Assembly (NCBI GenBank): GCA_015178975.1 | Contig: WHVD01000153.1 | Span: 1 to 64,000, forward strand | Length of the DNA: 64,000 bases | Direction: 5' to 3' | Source of the DNA: Hysterangium stoloniferum | Lineage: Eukaryota > Basidiomycota > Agaricomycetes > Hysterangiales > Hysterangiaceae | Part shown: in pieces, positions 44,101 to 55,614 of the stretch | How positions within the stretch are numbered: the first letter of the stretch is position 1 | How the letters are laid out: each line of letters opens with the position of its first letter | Position numbers and translations under genes: made by a program | Notes under the pieces: generated by a model | What the model saw: only the letters and a program-made list of their open reading frames with translations | The model's database searches: none | What the model was told of the DNA's origin: nothing

Positions 44101-47100
44101 ATGGGCCATCAACGAGGTCGCCCAACACACCGCGTCAAATGACCTTTGGGTGGCTATTCAAGGCAATGTCTATGACATCACGGACTTCCAGGGCGATCAT
44201 AGTGATATTTCCGCTAGACCTGTTACGCAGAACGACCTTTTGCAACTTGGAGGGTCGGATCTCACAGAATACTTCCCTCCTCCACCTAATGTCGCGTGCG
44301 CTGGCCTGATCTCGAATCCACAGTTGTCTTTGAGGGTCAAGAATACGACGGTTATCTCTCCCTTGGCTGTTCATACCTCGGGTATACAACAAACCGCTAC
44401 GGGGACGAAGTTGAATGATCCTAATTGGTATCAGACGACGTTCTTGCCGAAGATCACACAATATCGCAAAGGGCCGCTCGTTGTGGAAACAAGCAAGGTG
44501 AAAAGTGAGGCTGCGAATGGAGACAGGTTCGTTTACGTCCTTCGGTCTTGTTTCAGTGTATCTAAGCGATTGATTGTAGGGTCTGGGCAATCTGGCATAA
44601 AGATATCTATGACCTCACGGACTACTTCAACTCGATTAGCGTCTTCGAAGGCAATACTGACTTCACGTTCTTGGACGCCAATATCACTGACATCTTCAAA
44701 CAACAACCCGGGCAGGACATTTCGAAACAGTTGGACGCGGCGCTCGCCAAGTTGGATACTCTCACGAGAGAAAAGAACACAGCTTGTATGAAGAACATGT
44801 TCTTTGTCGGACAGACGGATTTCAGGAGTTCGCCCAGGTGTAAGGTTCAGAACATCTTGCTGTTGGTCTTCTCGAGTGTCCTTGTTGCTACTATTGCTGC
44901 CAAATGTACGTGCTTGTGCTCAATCTCATCTATGAACGTCCTGACACGATATTCTCTCCGGCAGTTTTGGCCGCTCTGCAGTTGTCTGGAAAGCGATCTC
45001 CCGAACTTTTGGATAAATTCATCATATGCCAAGTCCCCTGTTACACTGAAGGTGAAGAGTCCCTCCGGCGTACCATCGATTCACTGGCCGCACTCCGGTA
45101 CGACGATAAGCGCAAGCTGATGTTCTTCATTTGTGATGGGAACATCATCGGAAGTGGAAATGACCGTCCAACGCCGCGTATTGTTTTGGATATTCTTGGG
45201 GTAGATCCGAAGTTAGATCCGGAACCGCTACTGTTCAAATCTGTCGGCGAGGGCTCTAAGCAGATCAATTATGCGAAGGTTTACTCGGGACTGTACGAGT
45301 TTGAAGGTCATGTTGTTCCGTAAGTGGGTTCAATGCTTGCATAGTGTTGGCGCTCATGGTACCTTCTAGTTACATGGTGGTAGTCAAGGTTGGGAAGCCC
45401 ACCGAGCGCTCGAAACCTGGCAATCGTGGAAAGCGAGACTCGCAGATATTGCTTATGCACTATCTCAACCGTGTTCACTTCGATGCTCCTATGACACCTC
45501 TCGAGCTTGAGATCTATCATCAAATGCGCAATGTCATCGGTATCGACCCTGCTTTCTATGAGTATATATTCATGGTGGATGCTGATACGGTATGTTTACG
45601 TGGCTGTTATACTGTCGGCAACGTTAGTTAACCTGTCTGGGTACAGACCGTTGAACCCGATTCCTTGAATCGTCTTGTGGCCTGCGGTGCCGACGACTCC
45701 CGCATCATCGGGATTTGTGGTGAGACCAAGTTGGACAACGAACAGGGATCCTGGTGGACGATGATCCAGGTGTACGAATACTACATTTCCCACCATTTGG
45801 CAAAAGCCTTCGAGAGCTTATTCGGTTCCGTCACATGTCTTCCCGGTTGTTTCAGTTTGTACCGCATTCGAACGGCCGACAAGGGACGCCCGATTATCAT
45901 CTCCAACCGGATCATCGACGAGTACGCGGAACCTAACGTTGACACTTTACACAAGAAGAATCTTTTCTCGCTCGGTGAAGATCGATATTTGACTACGCTT
46001 ATGATGAAGCACTTTCCTACTTACAAAATGAAGTTCACACCGGACGCCATCGCACATACCATTGCGCCCGATAAGTTCAGCATCCTTCTGTCGCAACGAC
46101 GTCGATGGATCAACTCGACAGTTCACAATCTTTGTGAACTTGTCTTTTTGCCCGAACTTTGTGGCTTCTGTTGTTTTTCTATGCGCTTCATTGTCTTCCT
46201 CGACCTCTTGTCAACTATCGTGAGTATTATTTGGGCTCTTTCATAAATCAATCAGGCTAATGTGTCTGAAGATTCTCCCTGCCACTGCGGTTTATGTAAG
46301 TATCTATCAAGTGAGCCCCCGTACTAAAGCTCATGTATGAATTGTAGCTTGTGTGGCTTATAGTAACCGTGTCAACTGGTCGTGCTCCGATTCCTATCAT
46401 TTCACTCGTCATGATTGCAGCTGTCTACGGTCTGCAGGCCATTGTCTTCATCCTCAAGCGAGAGTTCATGCTGGTGGGTTGGATGGTCATATACATCCTT
46501 GCGTACGTCCCAATAATGGGTATTTCATACTGTTTTTTGACATTACACACCATAGATATCCCATATACAGCTTCTTCCTCCCTGTGTATTCTTTCTGGTC
46601 CATGGACGACTTCAGTTGGGGTAACACACGTCTCGTCATTGGTGAAGGCAATAATAAGAAAGTCATCATGGCTGATGATGAGAAGTTCGACGATTCGATG
46701 ATACCACTCAAGAAGTTCAGCGAATACGAAGCTGAGACGTGGGAGACAGGTTCCATCAAGTCCGGCCACACTGGCTTCAGCCAGCCAAGCGGGCAACCAC
46801 CCCGATCAGCCCCGTCTCATCAGCCGTCTCACCAGCCAACCATGCCTCGCTCGGAATCGCCGCGAAGCTATGCAGCAGGATCTCCGTCGGGGGACTTCTA
46901 CCGTGATACCAACCTCACGATGAATAACTCGTCCAACCCACATCTCCGTCTAGGACCCAATGCAAGCAACGTCTCCATATCTCAATACGGGGGTGTACCG
47001 ACTTTGCCTCCGCAGCAGTTTGGCACGCCACAGCTTCCTACGATGCCTTTCATGCCGATGGGTGGCGGTCCCGGATCAATGCACGGATCGGATTATGGCG

Positions 47101-47501
47101 GTATGCCACAGATGGGCTTCCCAAGCGCAGGCAGTATGTATGGTATGACAGCGCCCATGTCGATGTTTGGTGCCGGTTTAGGCGGTCCACCGCCGGCAAT
47201 GGGACGGATGTCGACATTCTCAATGGCGACGTCGGTGAATCCGTTCGCGACTCCCAGTCAGAGCACCAATCCTAGTGATGAGGAGTTGCTTGAAGTGTTG
47301 AGACACTACTTGGGCACACAAGATCTCATGACAGTAACAAAGAAGTAAGTGTATCGTTAAGATTGCTCTGTCAACTTTGTTCATCGTCGCTGTTTCAGAA
47401 CCGCTCGCGAAGCCGTCATGGCTCGATTCCCTAAGGCGGACTTGACCTCTCGCAAGGACTTCCTCAATCAATCTATAGACCGTATTTTGTCAGAGGCATA
47501 G
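41141..47501 (+). CDS. Myosin-motor chitin synthase (class V/VII type), 10 exons, 1,959 aa
   Basis: This plasma-membrane enzyme polymerises UDP-GlcNAc into chitin, with a myosin head for secretory-vesicle tethering. Exons: 41141-41502, 41554-44526, 44580-44905, 44965-45319, 45370-45589, 45647-46219, 46272-46295, 46348-46502, 46556-47344, 47399-47501; the total is 5,880 nt, exactly divisible by three. The myosin head, residues about 30-740, has P-loop [12 protein letters not shown], switch-I-like NPNASRFG and switch-II-like LDQPG. Two membrane helices lie near 900-965, then a cytochrome b5-like domain ([14 protein letters not shown]) and a helix near 1205. The catalytic domain (about 1225-1700) has VDADT, EDRYL, QRRRW and DDFSWGNTR, with further helices. 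A DEK_C domain follows at 1900-1955. The ATG opens MSNVPEA; exon 7 is only 24 bp. Confidence 0.95.
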
Positions 47502-47944
47502 ACTTCACGCTGTATGCTTTCGTTAAAGATTTCCCACCCTAAACGTTCTTTTTACATTCATGGACATCCATTTGCTCTCCCTCGCGCATCGTAGCATCGT
47601 CCCCACCTCTCTTTGCATGTCATGGACAAGAACACTCTTTGCCTGACCAACTTTTGTAATCCCTTTTTTAACATACGGACGGTGAATATTTAATGCCCTT
47701 ACATGTAGCTTATGGGGCTTGGCTGGCGATTTATTACATAAATAGACGCGTGCACTGGTGTGTACTTTTGCATGGTTTATATTACATAATATGATCTTCC
47801 ATAATGCGGATTCATTAAGGCCAGTGTACTTGCAGGAAATGAAATATGAGTGAGAATACACTTTTTAAGGCCCATTAAATTCTCGGGTTTCAGTGTCGAC
47901 ATGATAATACCGCCTTAGGTACTCGGAACAGCTGTAAGGCCAGT
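47502..47944. other. Chitin synthase 3' flank
   Basis: 3' UTR and downstream DNA, repeated in diverged form at 55800-56520. It contains AGTGTACTTGCAGGAAATG at about 47821, which recurs at about 48717 on the other side of the foldback element. Confidence 0.5.
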
Positions 47945-48716
47945 CACCGGGAAAACGCCTCTCTCCAAAAGATTTTAGGATCTGTAGTAGAGCCTTATCT
48001 TATATAAACTTTAATAAACTTTATTGGATCCTTATAAGATTTAAAATTGGTTAAGGATCCAAAAGGTAGGTGATCAGGTGTACATAAGCATTGACCATAT
48101 CATTAAATATAAACTCCTTTAATTTTGTATAGTCCAGTGGGATTCTGTATCCCTTTATCTTTCCTGTGACTTGTCAGAGGATGATCCAATTAAAAATCCA
48201 CAAAAATCCTGGATATGGTTGTAGGATTTTACAAAATGATATAGAATCTGTTAGATGGTCCACAATTGAGTTAAATTCCCTTTGTTCTCTACATGTTGGA
48301 ACAAAGGAGAGTACTCAATTGTGGACCATCTGACAGATTCTATATCATTTTGTAATTCCATCAAATTCAGGGATGTGAATGGGATTTTAAATTGATTGAT
48401 TACACATATGTTCTATGTGATATTAAATCCTGCAACCACATCCAGGAGTTTTGTGGATTTTTAATTGGATCATCCTCTGACAAGTCACAGGAAAGATAAA
48501 GGGATACAGAATCCCACTGGACTATACAAAATTAAAGGAGTTTATATTTAATGATATGGTCAATGCTTATGTACACCTGATCACCCTCCACCTGCCTTTT
48601 GGATCCTTAACCAATTTTAAATCTTATAAGGATCCAAAAGAGATTATTGGATTTTATATAAGATAAGGCTCTACTACAGATCCTAAAATCTTTTGGAGAG
48701 AGGGGTTTTCCCAGTG
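47945..48716. mobile_element. Foldback/MITE with long inverted arms (772 bp), CACTG ends
   Basis: The left arm starting CACCGGGAAAACGCC is the near-complement of the right arm ending GGGGTTTTCCCAGTG. The arms are about 370 bp and meet near 48320. AGT flanks both sides (47942-47944, 48717-48719). CACTA/G ends with a 3-bp duplication suggest a non-autonomous CACTA (EnSpm)-type element. No coding capacity. Confidence 0.75.
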
Positions 48717-48760
48717 AGTGTACTTACAGGAAATGAAATATGAGTGGGGATGAATGGTGT

Positions 48761-50246
48761 TGTTACAACCAGAATTCCCGCCAGACTCCAGGCACTAACT
48801 TATACACACCTGCACCCTATACGCACCAATTGTCAGTTTATCAGAATTCCTGCCAGAATCCGTATGTCAGACTTGTCTACGTTCAACTTTGTTACATCGT
48901 GTATCAGTCACCGGAATACTCTAACAGAGCCCCATTCCCGTTTTAGTCAAATGACCTGTCATGATTCAGACTCCGCTCCCACCCCGTTTCCCGTTATGGT
49001 TTATGATTTGTCACAATTTGGACTCCGCTCCGTTCTGTCCCATTCCTAACACCAAATTTGGTGTTTACTATTCCTGTTTTATGTTTTGCTAGTTTCGTTT
49101 CATTATTACTGGATTTGGTATGTCATTCACTCCACGGTCTATTTACATAAACTGGCAGATGTTGTACATACAATCCACTCAGAAAATCGGCTTAGATTCC
49201 CCCCAGTAATCTAATACATTTTCCACTCTAAACTCCTACTTGAATTACACTGCTCACGCTAGTCGGAGCCCACAGGCTCTGGCACATCTATCTCTCTTAT
49301 TCATCTCAACTCACAACATCTTGACCCACGATCTCCAACCTATGACCCCTCAACCCACGAACCCCACCCGGACTCCCCATCCGCCTGTCTGAAATTGGAC
49401 AACATGATCTCATGAGGGCGCAGCCTATAAGCTGAAGCCAAGTCCTACTGGATATTCCACGGGTTTCTGTTACAACCATGTCGCAGCCATTTCGGCCCCG
49501 AGGTTAGCGCCACCTATTGATGATTCAAGTTATCGCTCAAGTCACCACATCGGAAACCATCGCCCCCGATGCTGATGTATGCTTTTGTGATGATCAAACT
49601 CCATTTATGCCCATGTCAAAATATACTTGTACTATCTGGTTAAACTTTTGATACGTCCCTTTTATTATCATGATCCGTTCTATCCTATGTTTCACATATG
49701 TCTATATATACTTGTAACCCTCGAACTATTTCCTTTTCCCGTAATTCTGCTCTCGGTTATCTCTTTGGCCTCCAAACTAATCATAAACCTCCCATTCCTA
49801 GTCAAGCTTATTGTCAATACCTTGTTCTGCTCTTCTCCTAGTTAGTATTTTCTAGATGCTGGATACTTTTATATGAACCCACTGTATGTAGTTGTAGTTA
49901 TTAGGCAATCAGAATATCGACTCAGAATACCCTCTTACACCTCTAGCAGTCTTGTACTAAGAATCCCCTCATCCACCTTCGTGTACGCTCATCCACTCTC
50001 GGTCACCCACCCTTGGCCCAACACTTGACTTAACCTTTGGTCCCAATCGGTATCTCGCCGAAAGGAACTCGTTAGGATTAGTCTTCACCTGCCCGAAATT
50101 TAAGGACACTCAACAGACATTTGTGAGGGCACAGCACATAAGCTGAAGCCAAGTCCTTCCGATTGGTCCCTGTCGGCCAACTGACATCAGTCAGTTTTCA
50201 GTTCTTAACAGTTTCTCTGGAAACCTGCTGTGTACGTACCCTAACA
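48761..50246 (+). repeat. Solo gypsy-family LTR carrying a nested solo LTR; target duplication GGTGT
   Basis: It starts TGTTACAACCAG and ends ACCCTAACA, flanked by GGTGT at 48756-48760 and 50247-50251. Without the nested element it is about 740 bp. The duplicated locus near 56430 (GGATGAATGGTATGCC) is the matching unoccupied site. Confidence 0.92.
49468..50210 (+). repeat. Nested solo LTR of another family (743 bp), target duplication GTTTC
   Basis: It starts TGTTACAACCATG and ends GTTCTTAACA, with GTTTC at 49463-49467 and 50211-50215. It interrupts the terminal hairpin of the host LTR. It differs from the host LTR except for the shared ACATAAGCTGAAGCCAAG motif near 50137. Confidence 0.92.
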
Positions 50247-50410
50247 GGTGTGCCTGATGTCCATATGAGGTACATCATTCAATTGTTAATTACTTGCAAA
50301 TAATACACTTTTCAAAGGCCATTAAATTTCCTCAACATAATAATAAAATGTCGAGTATGTAGTATTGATGTGCTATAAAATCCATGGTGTGCAGGACACC
50401 AGGGGATAAA

Positions 50411-51375
50411 CTATCGGATGTTATCAGCCTGGATCCAAGCACTGCACGTTACCCTTGCTTTCTGCCACCTCCCATTATCCAAATGTTGGATTATCTTTTC
50501 CCACTCATCGGGGATAACCTTTGATATCATCTCGAGCATTGAAACAAGGATGAAGTCAGCGAAAGTCACTTGGGCTCCTAGCACGAACGGACCATCAGTG
50601 CCATTCTTATCAAGAATTGCAGCCAAGTCAGAAAGGGCTTGGTAAATGCGGGACATCAGCAGACAATTTAATACTCGTCATATTGTGATGCATACATTTT
50701 TGCAAAATCGCCGACTGTGCTTCCCATTTTTGAGATCCTACCGGGCAGAGGTCTTCAAGCTTCGCACCACATGCAGCCTCTTGATACGTGCGCCAATGAC
50801 TGGGGTAGTCTCATCAGACCCAATGGACGACGACTGCGTAAAAGGGAGCAACGTACACCTGGCTCTCATCGGAAAGTAGACCCCAAACCGAATACAACAT
50901 CATCGGGATAGCTTTGTACAGAACATTCGTCATGGCGTAGTCATGGAAGAGGCTCTGCAGGGCTTTCGTTCCACTGGGAAACAACAAGCCTGGCTCGGGG
51001 TACTTCTCGTCCAGATACTCGGCTATCTTCCAGGAATCGGTGATGGGGATAGGTGTGCCATCGGGTGCAGCATGGACAGGATCCACAATCACGGGGATGG
51101 TGTATCGCCTTCCATCGGGTTTTGTGGGGCCGGGGCTGGCGCCGATGCGCTTCATCGTTGGCTCGATATCGGGATACTCGAGCCAGACGGTGCGGTATTT
51201 TAGCCCCTTGAAGTTGAGAGCGAACCTGAGGCAAATTGGCATGGTAAAATGCTGGATGGAAAAGTCGGTATGCATGCGGAGGCGTTTACCTGGCTTTCAT
51301 GCCCATAGCGTTCCATCCCAGAGGCTTGCCTTCACGACAGGCAGCGTCGTAGAGAGTGATGATAGAGCTCGACAT
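50411..51375 (-). pseudogene. GST copy 1 (etherase-related), one-base frameshift in exon 3
   Basis: Glutathione S-transferases conjugate glutathione to electrophiles. This subgroup resembles bacterial beta-etherases (LigE) and its fungal relatives. Exons: 51375-51290, 51225-50857 and 50799-50411. The thioredoxin-like N-terminal domain has LNFKGLKYRTVWLEYPDIEP and DSWKIAEYLDEKYP. The C-terminal helical domain has DGPFVLGAQVTFADFILVSMLEM. Exon 3 is 389 nt against 388 in GST copy 3. The extra base near 50657 shifts the frame before the conserved C-terminus and introduces an early stop, so this copy is probably dead. It is paired with GST copy 3 by the tandem duplication. Confidence 0.85.
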
Positions 51376-52179
51376 CCTTAAGAGTGTACTGTCAGGAATG
51401 GTGATGGGTCACTCTAGAGTAACATCTATATAAATTGGCTCTGTTCTTGAATTCCAACCAGACCTCGTTGCAGACCACCGGTGCAACTATGAAGGGACTA
51501 TACCTGAATCAGCAATTGGCACATTTACGGTCAGATTGAGCGATGTTTTTTTCGCCAGGTTCCCCTTTTGGAATTTGAGGATTGGTAAAAACGGCAGCTT
51601 ATCAATTCCTTGGTCAGTGCTTATAGAGCAACTGATGCAAACAGCTTAGAAATAGAGAACGCGTTAATCTGTTCATGTTACTTACTCAAGCCATAGAAAA
51701 TCAAGAGGTAAATTCAATATAAGGTGTCGATTACCATCGTTTTGGATGATGTACAGGCTGAGGGAGGGAGTGCACTGCGGGCACCAGTTCATGTTGAATT
51801 TATTTGGTTTAATGGCAGGCCTGAAAAAAAGAATCCTTTGTTTAGAAACGCAAATACAACATCTAGGAGTGGGGGTTTTCCGGTCTATGGTATAAAGCTC
51901 CAGCAGGGAGTTGAAACTACGACAATGTACTGAAATATATATTCGAATTGAAATCCTCGCAGGGATTCATATTTAATAAAGTATTTGTTCCCGTGAAAAA
52001 TCACATCACACTGTAAGTACGTATGCCCAATTGCCAAATTCACAAATACACTGTTTGGGCGACGTGAAATCACCTCTTAAATAGTGGCAAGGCGATGCGA
52101 CCAGCCTTATATCAACGGAGGTCGTCTGACTAGGTCGCCATATCCAAAGGATGGACCAGCACTTGCAGTCGTCGATGAT
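51376..52179. other. Intergenic DNA between GST copies 1 and 2
   Basis: No gene seen. It is repeated with high similarity at 57554-58603 between GST copies 3 and 4, as expected from the tandem duplication. An insert of about 200 bases (57850-58140) is present only in the second copy. Confidence 0.6.
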
Positions 52180-52836
52180 TTACTGGATCCAAGGGGCACA
52201 AGCAACCCGCATTTTCTGCCATCGGCTGTTATCCCAATGTTGTATCCTGTTTTCCCATGTTTCCGGAATGATCTTGGCCATTGTTTCCAGCTTGGATACG
52301 AGGATAAAGTCGGCAAAAGTGACTTCCCGGCCCAATACAAAGGGACCGTCTGCCCCATTCTTATCGAGGAATGTACTCAGCTCGGAAAATGCTGTGGATA
52401 CGATTGGGACGTTGGGACACCTTGTTCGGGATGGTCACATTAAGATATGTCGCACCTTTCTGTAGCTTGACCAAGGTATTCTCCCACCTCTCAGATCCCT
52501 TCGGACAAATTTCTTCCAGTTCTACACCGAACACGGCCTCTTGACTCAACCGCCAGTACCTATGGTTTATTTAGGATAATGATGGATCAGATAAAGAAGG
52601 GAAGGGAGGGATTTACTCGTGACTTTCATGGCTGAGCACGTCCATGACAGGATAAATCAATAGTGGGCCTATGGTGAACAGAATGTTTCTCGTAATGTAG
52701 TCAAGGAGGAGACTTTGAAGCACCCTCGTCCCCTTGGGGAATAATAAGCCGGGGCCTGGTACGTCCTATCCAAATACTCCGCTATCTTCCATGAATTGCT
52801 TTTAGGAATGGGTGTACCGTCAGCTGCAAGGTGGCT
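52180..52836 (-). pseudogene. GST copy 2, truncated at the duplication junction
   Basis: It is nearly identical to the 3' two thirds of GST copy 4: exon 3 ending CAPWIQ and TAA at 52180-52182, and part of exon 2 (HESHE side). It has an extra G near 52409 that shifts exon 3, and exon 2 ends abruptly at about 52836, where chitin synthase exon 5 sequence begins. The whole glutathione-binding domain start is missing. Confidence 0.9.
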
Positions 52837-53614
52837 AGGTCGGGAAGCCCACCGAGCGATCGAAACCTGGCAATCGTGGAAAGCGAGACTCGCAGATATT
52901 GCGTATGCATTATCTCAACCGTGTTCACTTCGATGCTTCTATGACACCTCTCGAGCTTGAGATCTATCATCAAATGCGCAATGTCATCGGTATCGACCCT
53001 GCTTTCTATGAGTATATATTCATGGTGGATGCTGATACGGTATGTTTACGTGGCTGTTATACTGTCGGCAACGTTAGTTAACCTGTCTGGGTACAGACCG
53101 TTGAACCCGATTCCTTGAATCGTCTTGTGCCTGCGGTGCCGACGACTCCCGCATCATCGGGATTTGTGGTGAGACCAAGTTGGACAACGAACAGGGATCC
53201 TGGTGGACGATGATCCAGGTGTACGAATACTACATTTCCCACCATTTGGCAAAAGCCTTCGCCAGCTTATTCGGTGCCGTCACATGTCTTCCCGGTTGTT
53301 TCAGTTTGTACCGCATTCGAACAGCCGACAAGGGACGCCCGATTATCATCTTCAATCGGATCATCGACGAGTACGCGGGCCTAACGTTGTCATTTAACAC
53401 AAGAAGAATCTTTTCTCGCATGGTGAAAATCGATATTTGACTACGCTTATGATGAAGCACTTCCCTACTTAAATCCTAGTGATGAGAAGTTGCTAGAAGT
53501 GTTGAGACACTACTTGAATACACAAGATCTCATGACAGTAACAAAGAAGTAAGTGTATCGTTAAGATTGCTCTGTCAACTTTGTCGTTGTTTCAGAACCG
53601 CTCACAAAGCCGTC

Positions 53615-53867
53615 TGTTAGAGTATGATACTACAGCTCTAACATAGTCTATTATGATCTCCATATTATTCTGATACTTGTAGTATTTTTCCCAGCACTGT
53701 AGGTGCAGTATTGAGTGAGTTACCTTAGGTTGGTAACTACTGTATAGGTGCTTATATAAGCACCTAGTAGTATAGTCCACTGTGGGTGTGGGAAAGTCTC
53801 CTTAGTGTTTACTTTCCAATCACACTCACAGGGGTGTTCTGCAAAGTGTTATTCAACTGTTTCAACA
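53615..53867 (+). repeat. Solo LTR (253 bp) with target duplication CCGTC
   Basis: It starts TGTTAGAGTATG, ends CTGTTTCAACA, and is flanked by CCGTC at 53610-53614 and 53868-53872. It sits in the last exon of the chitin synthase copy. Confidence 0.88.
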
Positions 53868-54011
53868 CCGTCATGGTTTTAGTTTAAATACAAAGAGTGC
53901 ACACGAAGTTTAAGTAGACGAAGTAATGCTTTGGGTTTGTTAATTAGTGAGATACAACAACTAAGGTATTTATATACAAATACAGCTCCAAGATGTATGT
54001 CATGCTATGTA

Positions 54012-55614
54012 CAGTGACTTACAAAACGTATCCAATGTTTTGTAGTTTCAGCTTATATATGCTATATCCCAGTAGATAAAATAGTAGAAATCACCAAAAT
54101 ATTTGTGAACATGACCTATCATGTATATATTTATATGGTAGAACTATATTATGTAATATCCATATATGGAAACACTATGAATATTTCAATGGAGAGGGTT
54201 CATTGGATACGTTTTGTAACTGACACATTTAGGCAGGAAATTACTAGTATTTAGTACTTAGTGTAGCCACCCTTTGCCTTTAATATATCTGAAACCCTCC
54301 TAGGCATACTTTCAATCAAATCCTGACACACCTTTTCATCAATCTTGTACCATTCATCCGCCACCCTCTCCCACAACTCTTCCATCCCCTGGGGTGCATT
54401 CTCATACCCTGCCAACCTCCTCTTCAGGTCATTCCATAGGTGTTCAATGGGATTCAAGTCAGGAGACTGTGCTGGCCATGAGAGAACCCTGAAACCATTT
54501 TCTTGGAACCAATACTGGGCCTTCTTACAGGTATGCTTGGGGTCATTGTCCTACTGGAAGATGATACCATTGGCAGATTTACCATAGTCCTTAAGACTGG
54601 CTTGCAGGTCATCCTCCAGAATCTGGATGTAGAGTCCCCATCCATCCTTCCATCAATCTTGCATGCATACCCAACCCCCTCCCACAGCATGCACCCCCAA
54701 ACCATTAAAGATCCACCACCAAACTTCAGGGTTCCCTCAACCAGCCTGTCACTCAAGCCCTCCCCTGCCCTTTTCCACACCCACTTCCTGCCATCTGACC
54801 CCAGCCTATTGATTTTGGTCTCATCAGACCACACCACGTTCTTCCAATCCTTCACAGTCCAATCCTGATATGCCAAAGTAAAATCCATTCTCTCCTTTTT
54901 ATCCCTCTTAGAAAGAAGAGGCCTTTTCTTCTTTACCACAGGCTTCATCCCAGCTGCCTTGAGTCAATGATGCACTGTTTGAGGATTGAGTGACTGGTTG
55001 GTGATAGTGCAAAGTGCCTTCGTTGCATCTACAGCTGTATCAGCCTTTCCAGAGCTGATAAGGCGTTGTGCAATATGGATGTTGGCTGTGGAGAGTTTGG
55101 AAGGGTGACCACCAGAGGACTTAGAAAGGTGGGAATGGTGTTTAGAATGAAGTCTAGAGATAGTAGCATAGCTATAGCCAGTAGAAACTGAAATTTGTCT
55201 GGCAGAATGGCCAGCATCAAGTAGAGAAAGGATCTCATACTGGGCAGCAGTGGAAAGGGGATGCATGGTTAGAATTGAGGGAATCTTAGCTGAGAAAGCC
55301 CTTCAACTTATACTGTAGTATAGAATGATCACATGACATGTTGAAAAACATAAACAAATGCAAACAATCAACATAGGCATATGGTTTTCATGCCAGAACC
55401 TGTCAGTTACAAAACGTATCCAATGAACCCTCTCCATTAAAATATTTATAGTGTTTCCATATATGGATATTACATAATATAGTTCTACCATCTAAATATA
55501 TACATGATAGGTCATGTTCACAAATATTTTGGCGATTTCTACTATTTTATCTACTGGGATATAGCATATATAAGCTGAAACTACAAAACATTGGATACGT
55601 TTTGTAAGTCACTG
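54012..55614 (-). mobile_element. Tc1/mariner transposon (1603 bp), 213-bp terminal inverted repeats
   Basis: The ends CAGTGACTTACAAAACG are inverted at 54012 and 55614 and flanked by TA at 54010-54011 and 55615-55616, the Tc1/mariner target. The inverted repeats are 54012-54224 and 55402-55614. The transposase lies between them on the minus strand. Confidence 0.95.
54251..55266 (-). pseudogene. Tc1-like DD34E transposase, broken
   Basis: This is a cut-and-paste transposase. The N-terminal helix-turn-helix part (55266-54964) has YEILSLLDAGHSARQIS and SYATISRLHSKH, then ends in TGA. A second frame (54948-54454) has VVWSDETKINRLG (first catalytic Asp) and GGGSLMVWGC. The second Asp region (DNDPKHT) lies after an in-frame TAG replacing a Gln codon, near 54550. 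The frame then shifts, and the Glu is in MNPIEHLWNDLKRRL (54457-54251), giving DD34E spacing. The protein is therefore interrupted at least three times and inactive. Confidence 0.9.

Noticed and set aside
50943-51381. Plus-strand ORFs across the GST genes (also at 57126-57537 and 58575-58967)
   Set aside because: They are antisense shadows of GST exons; the minus-strand frames carry the GST domains with proper introns.
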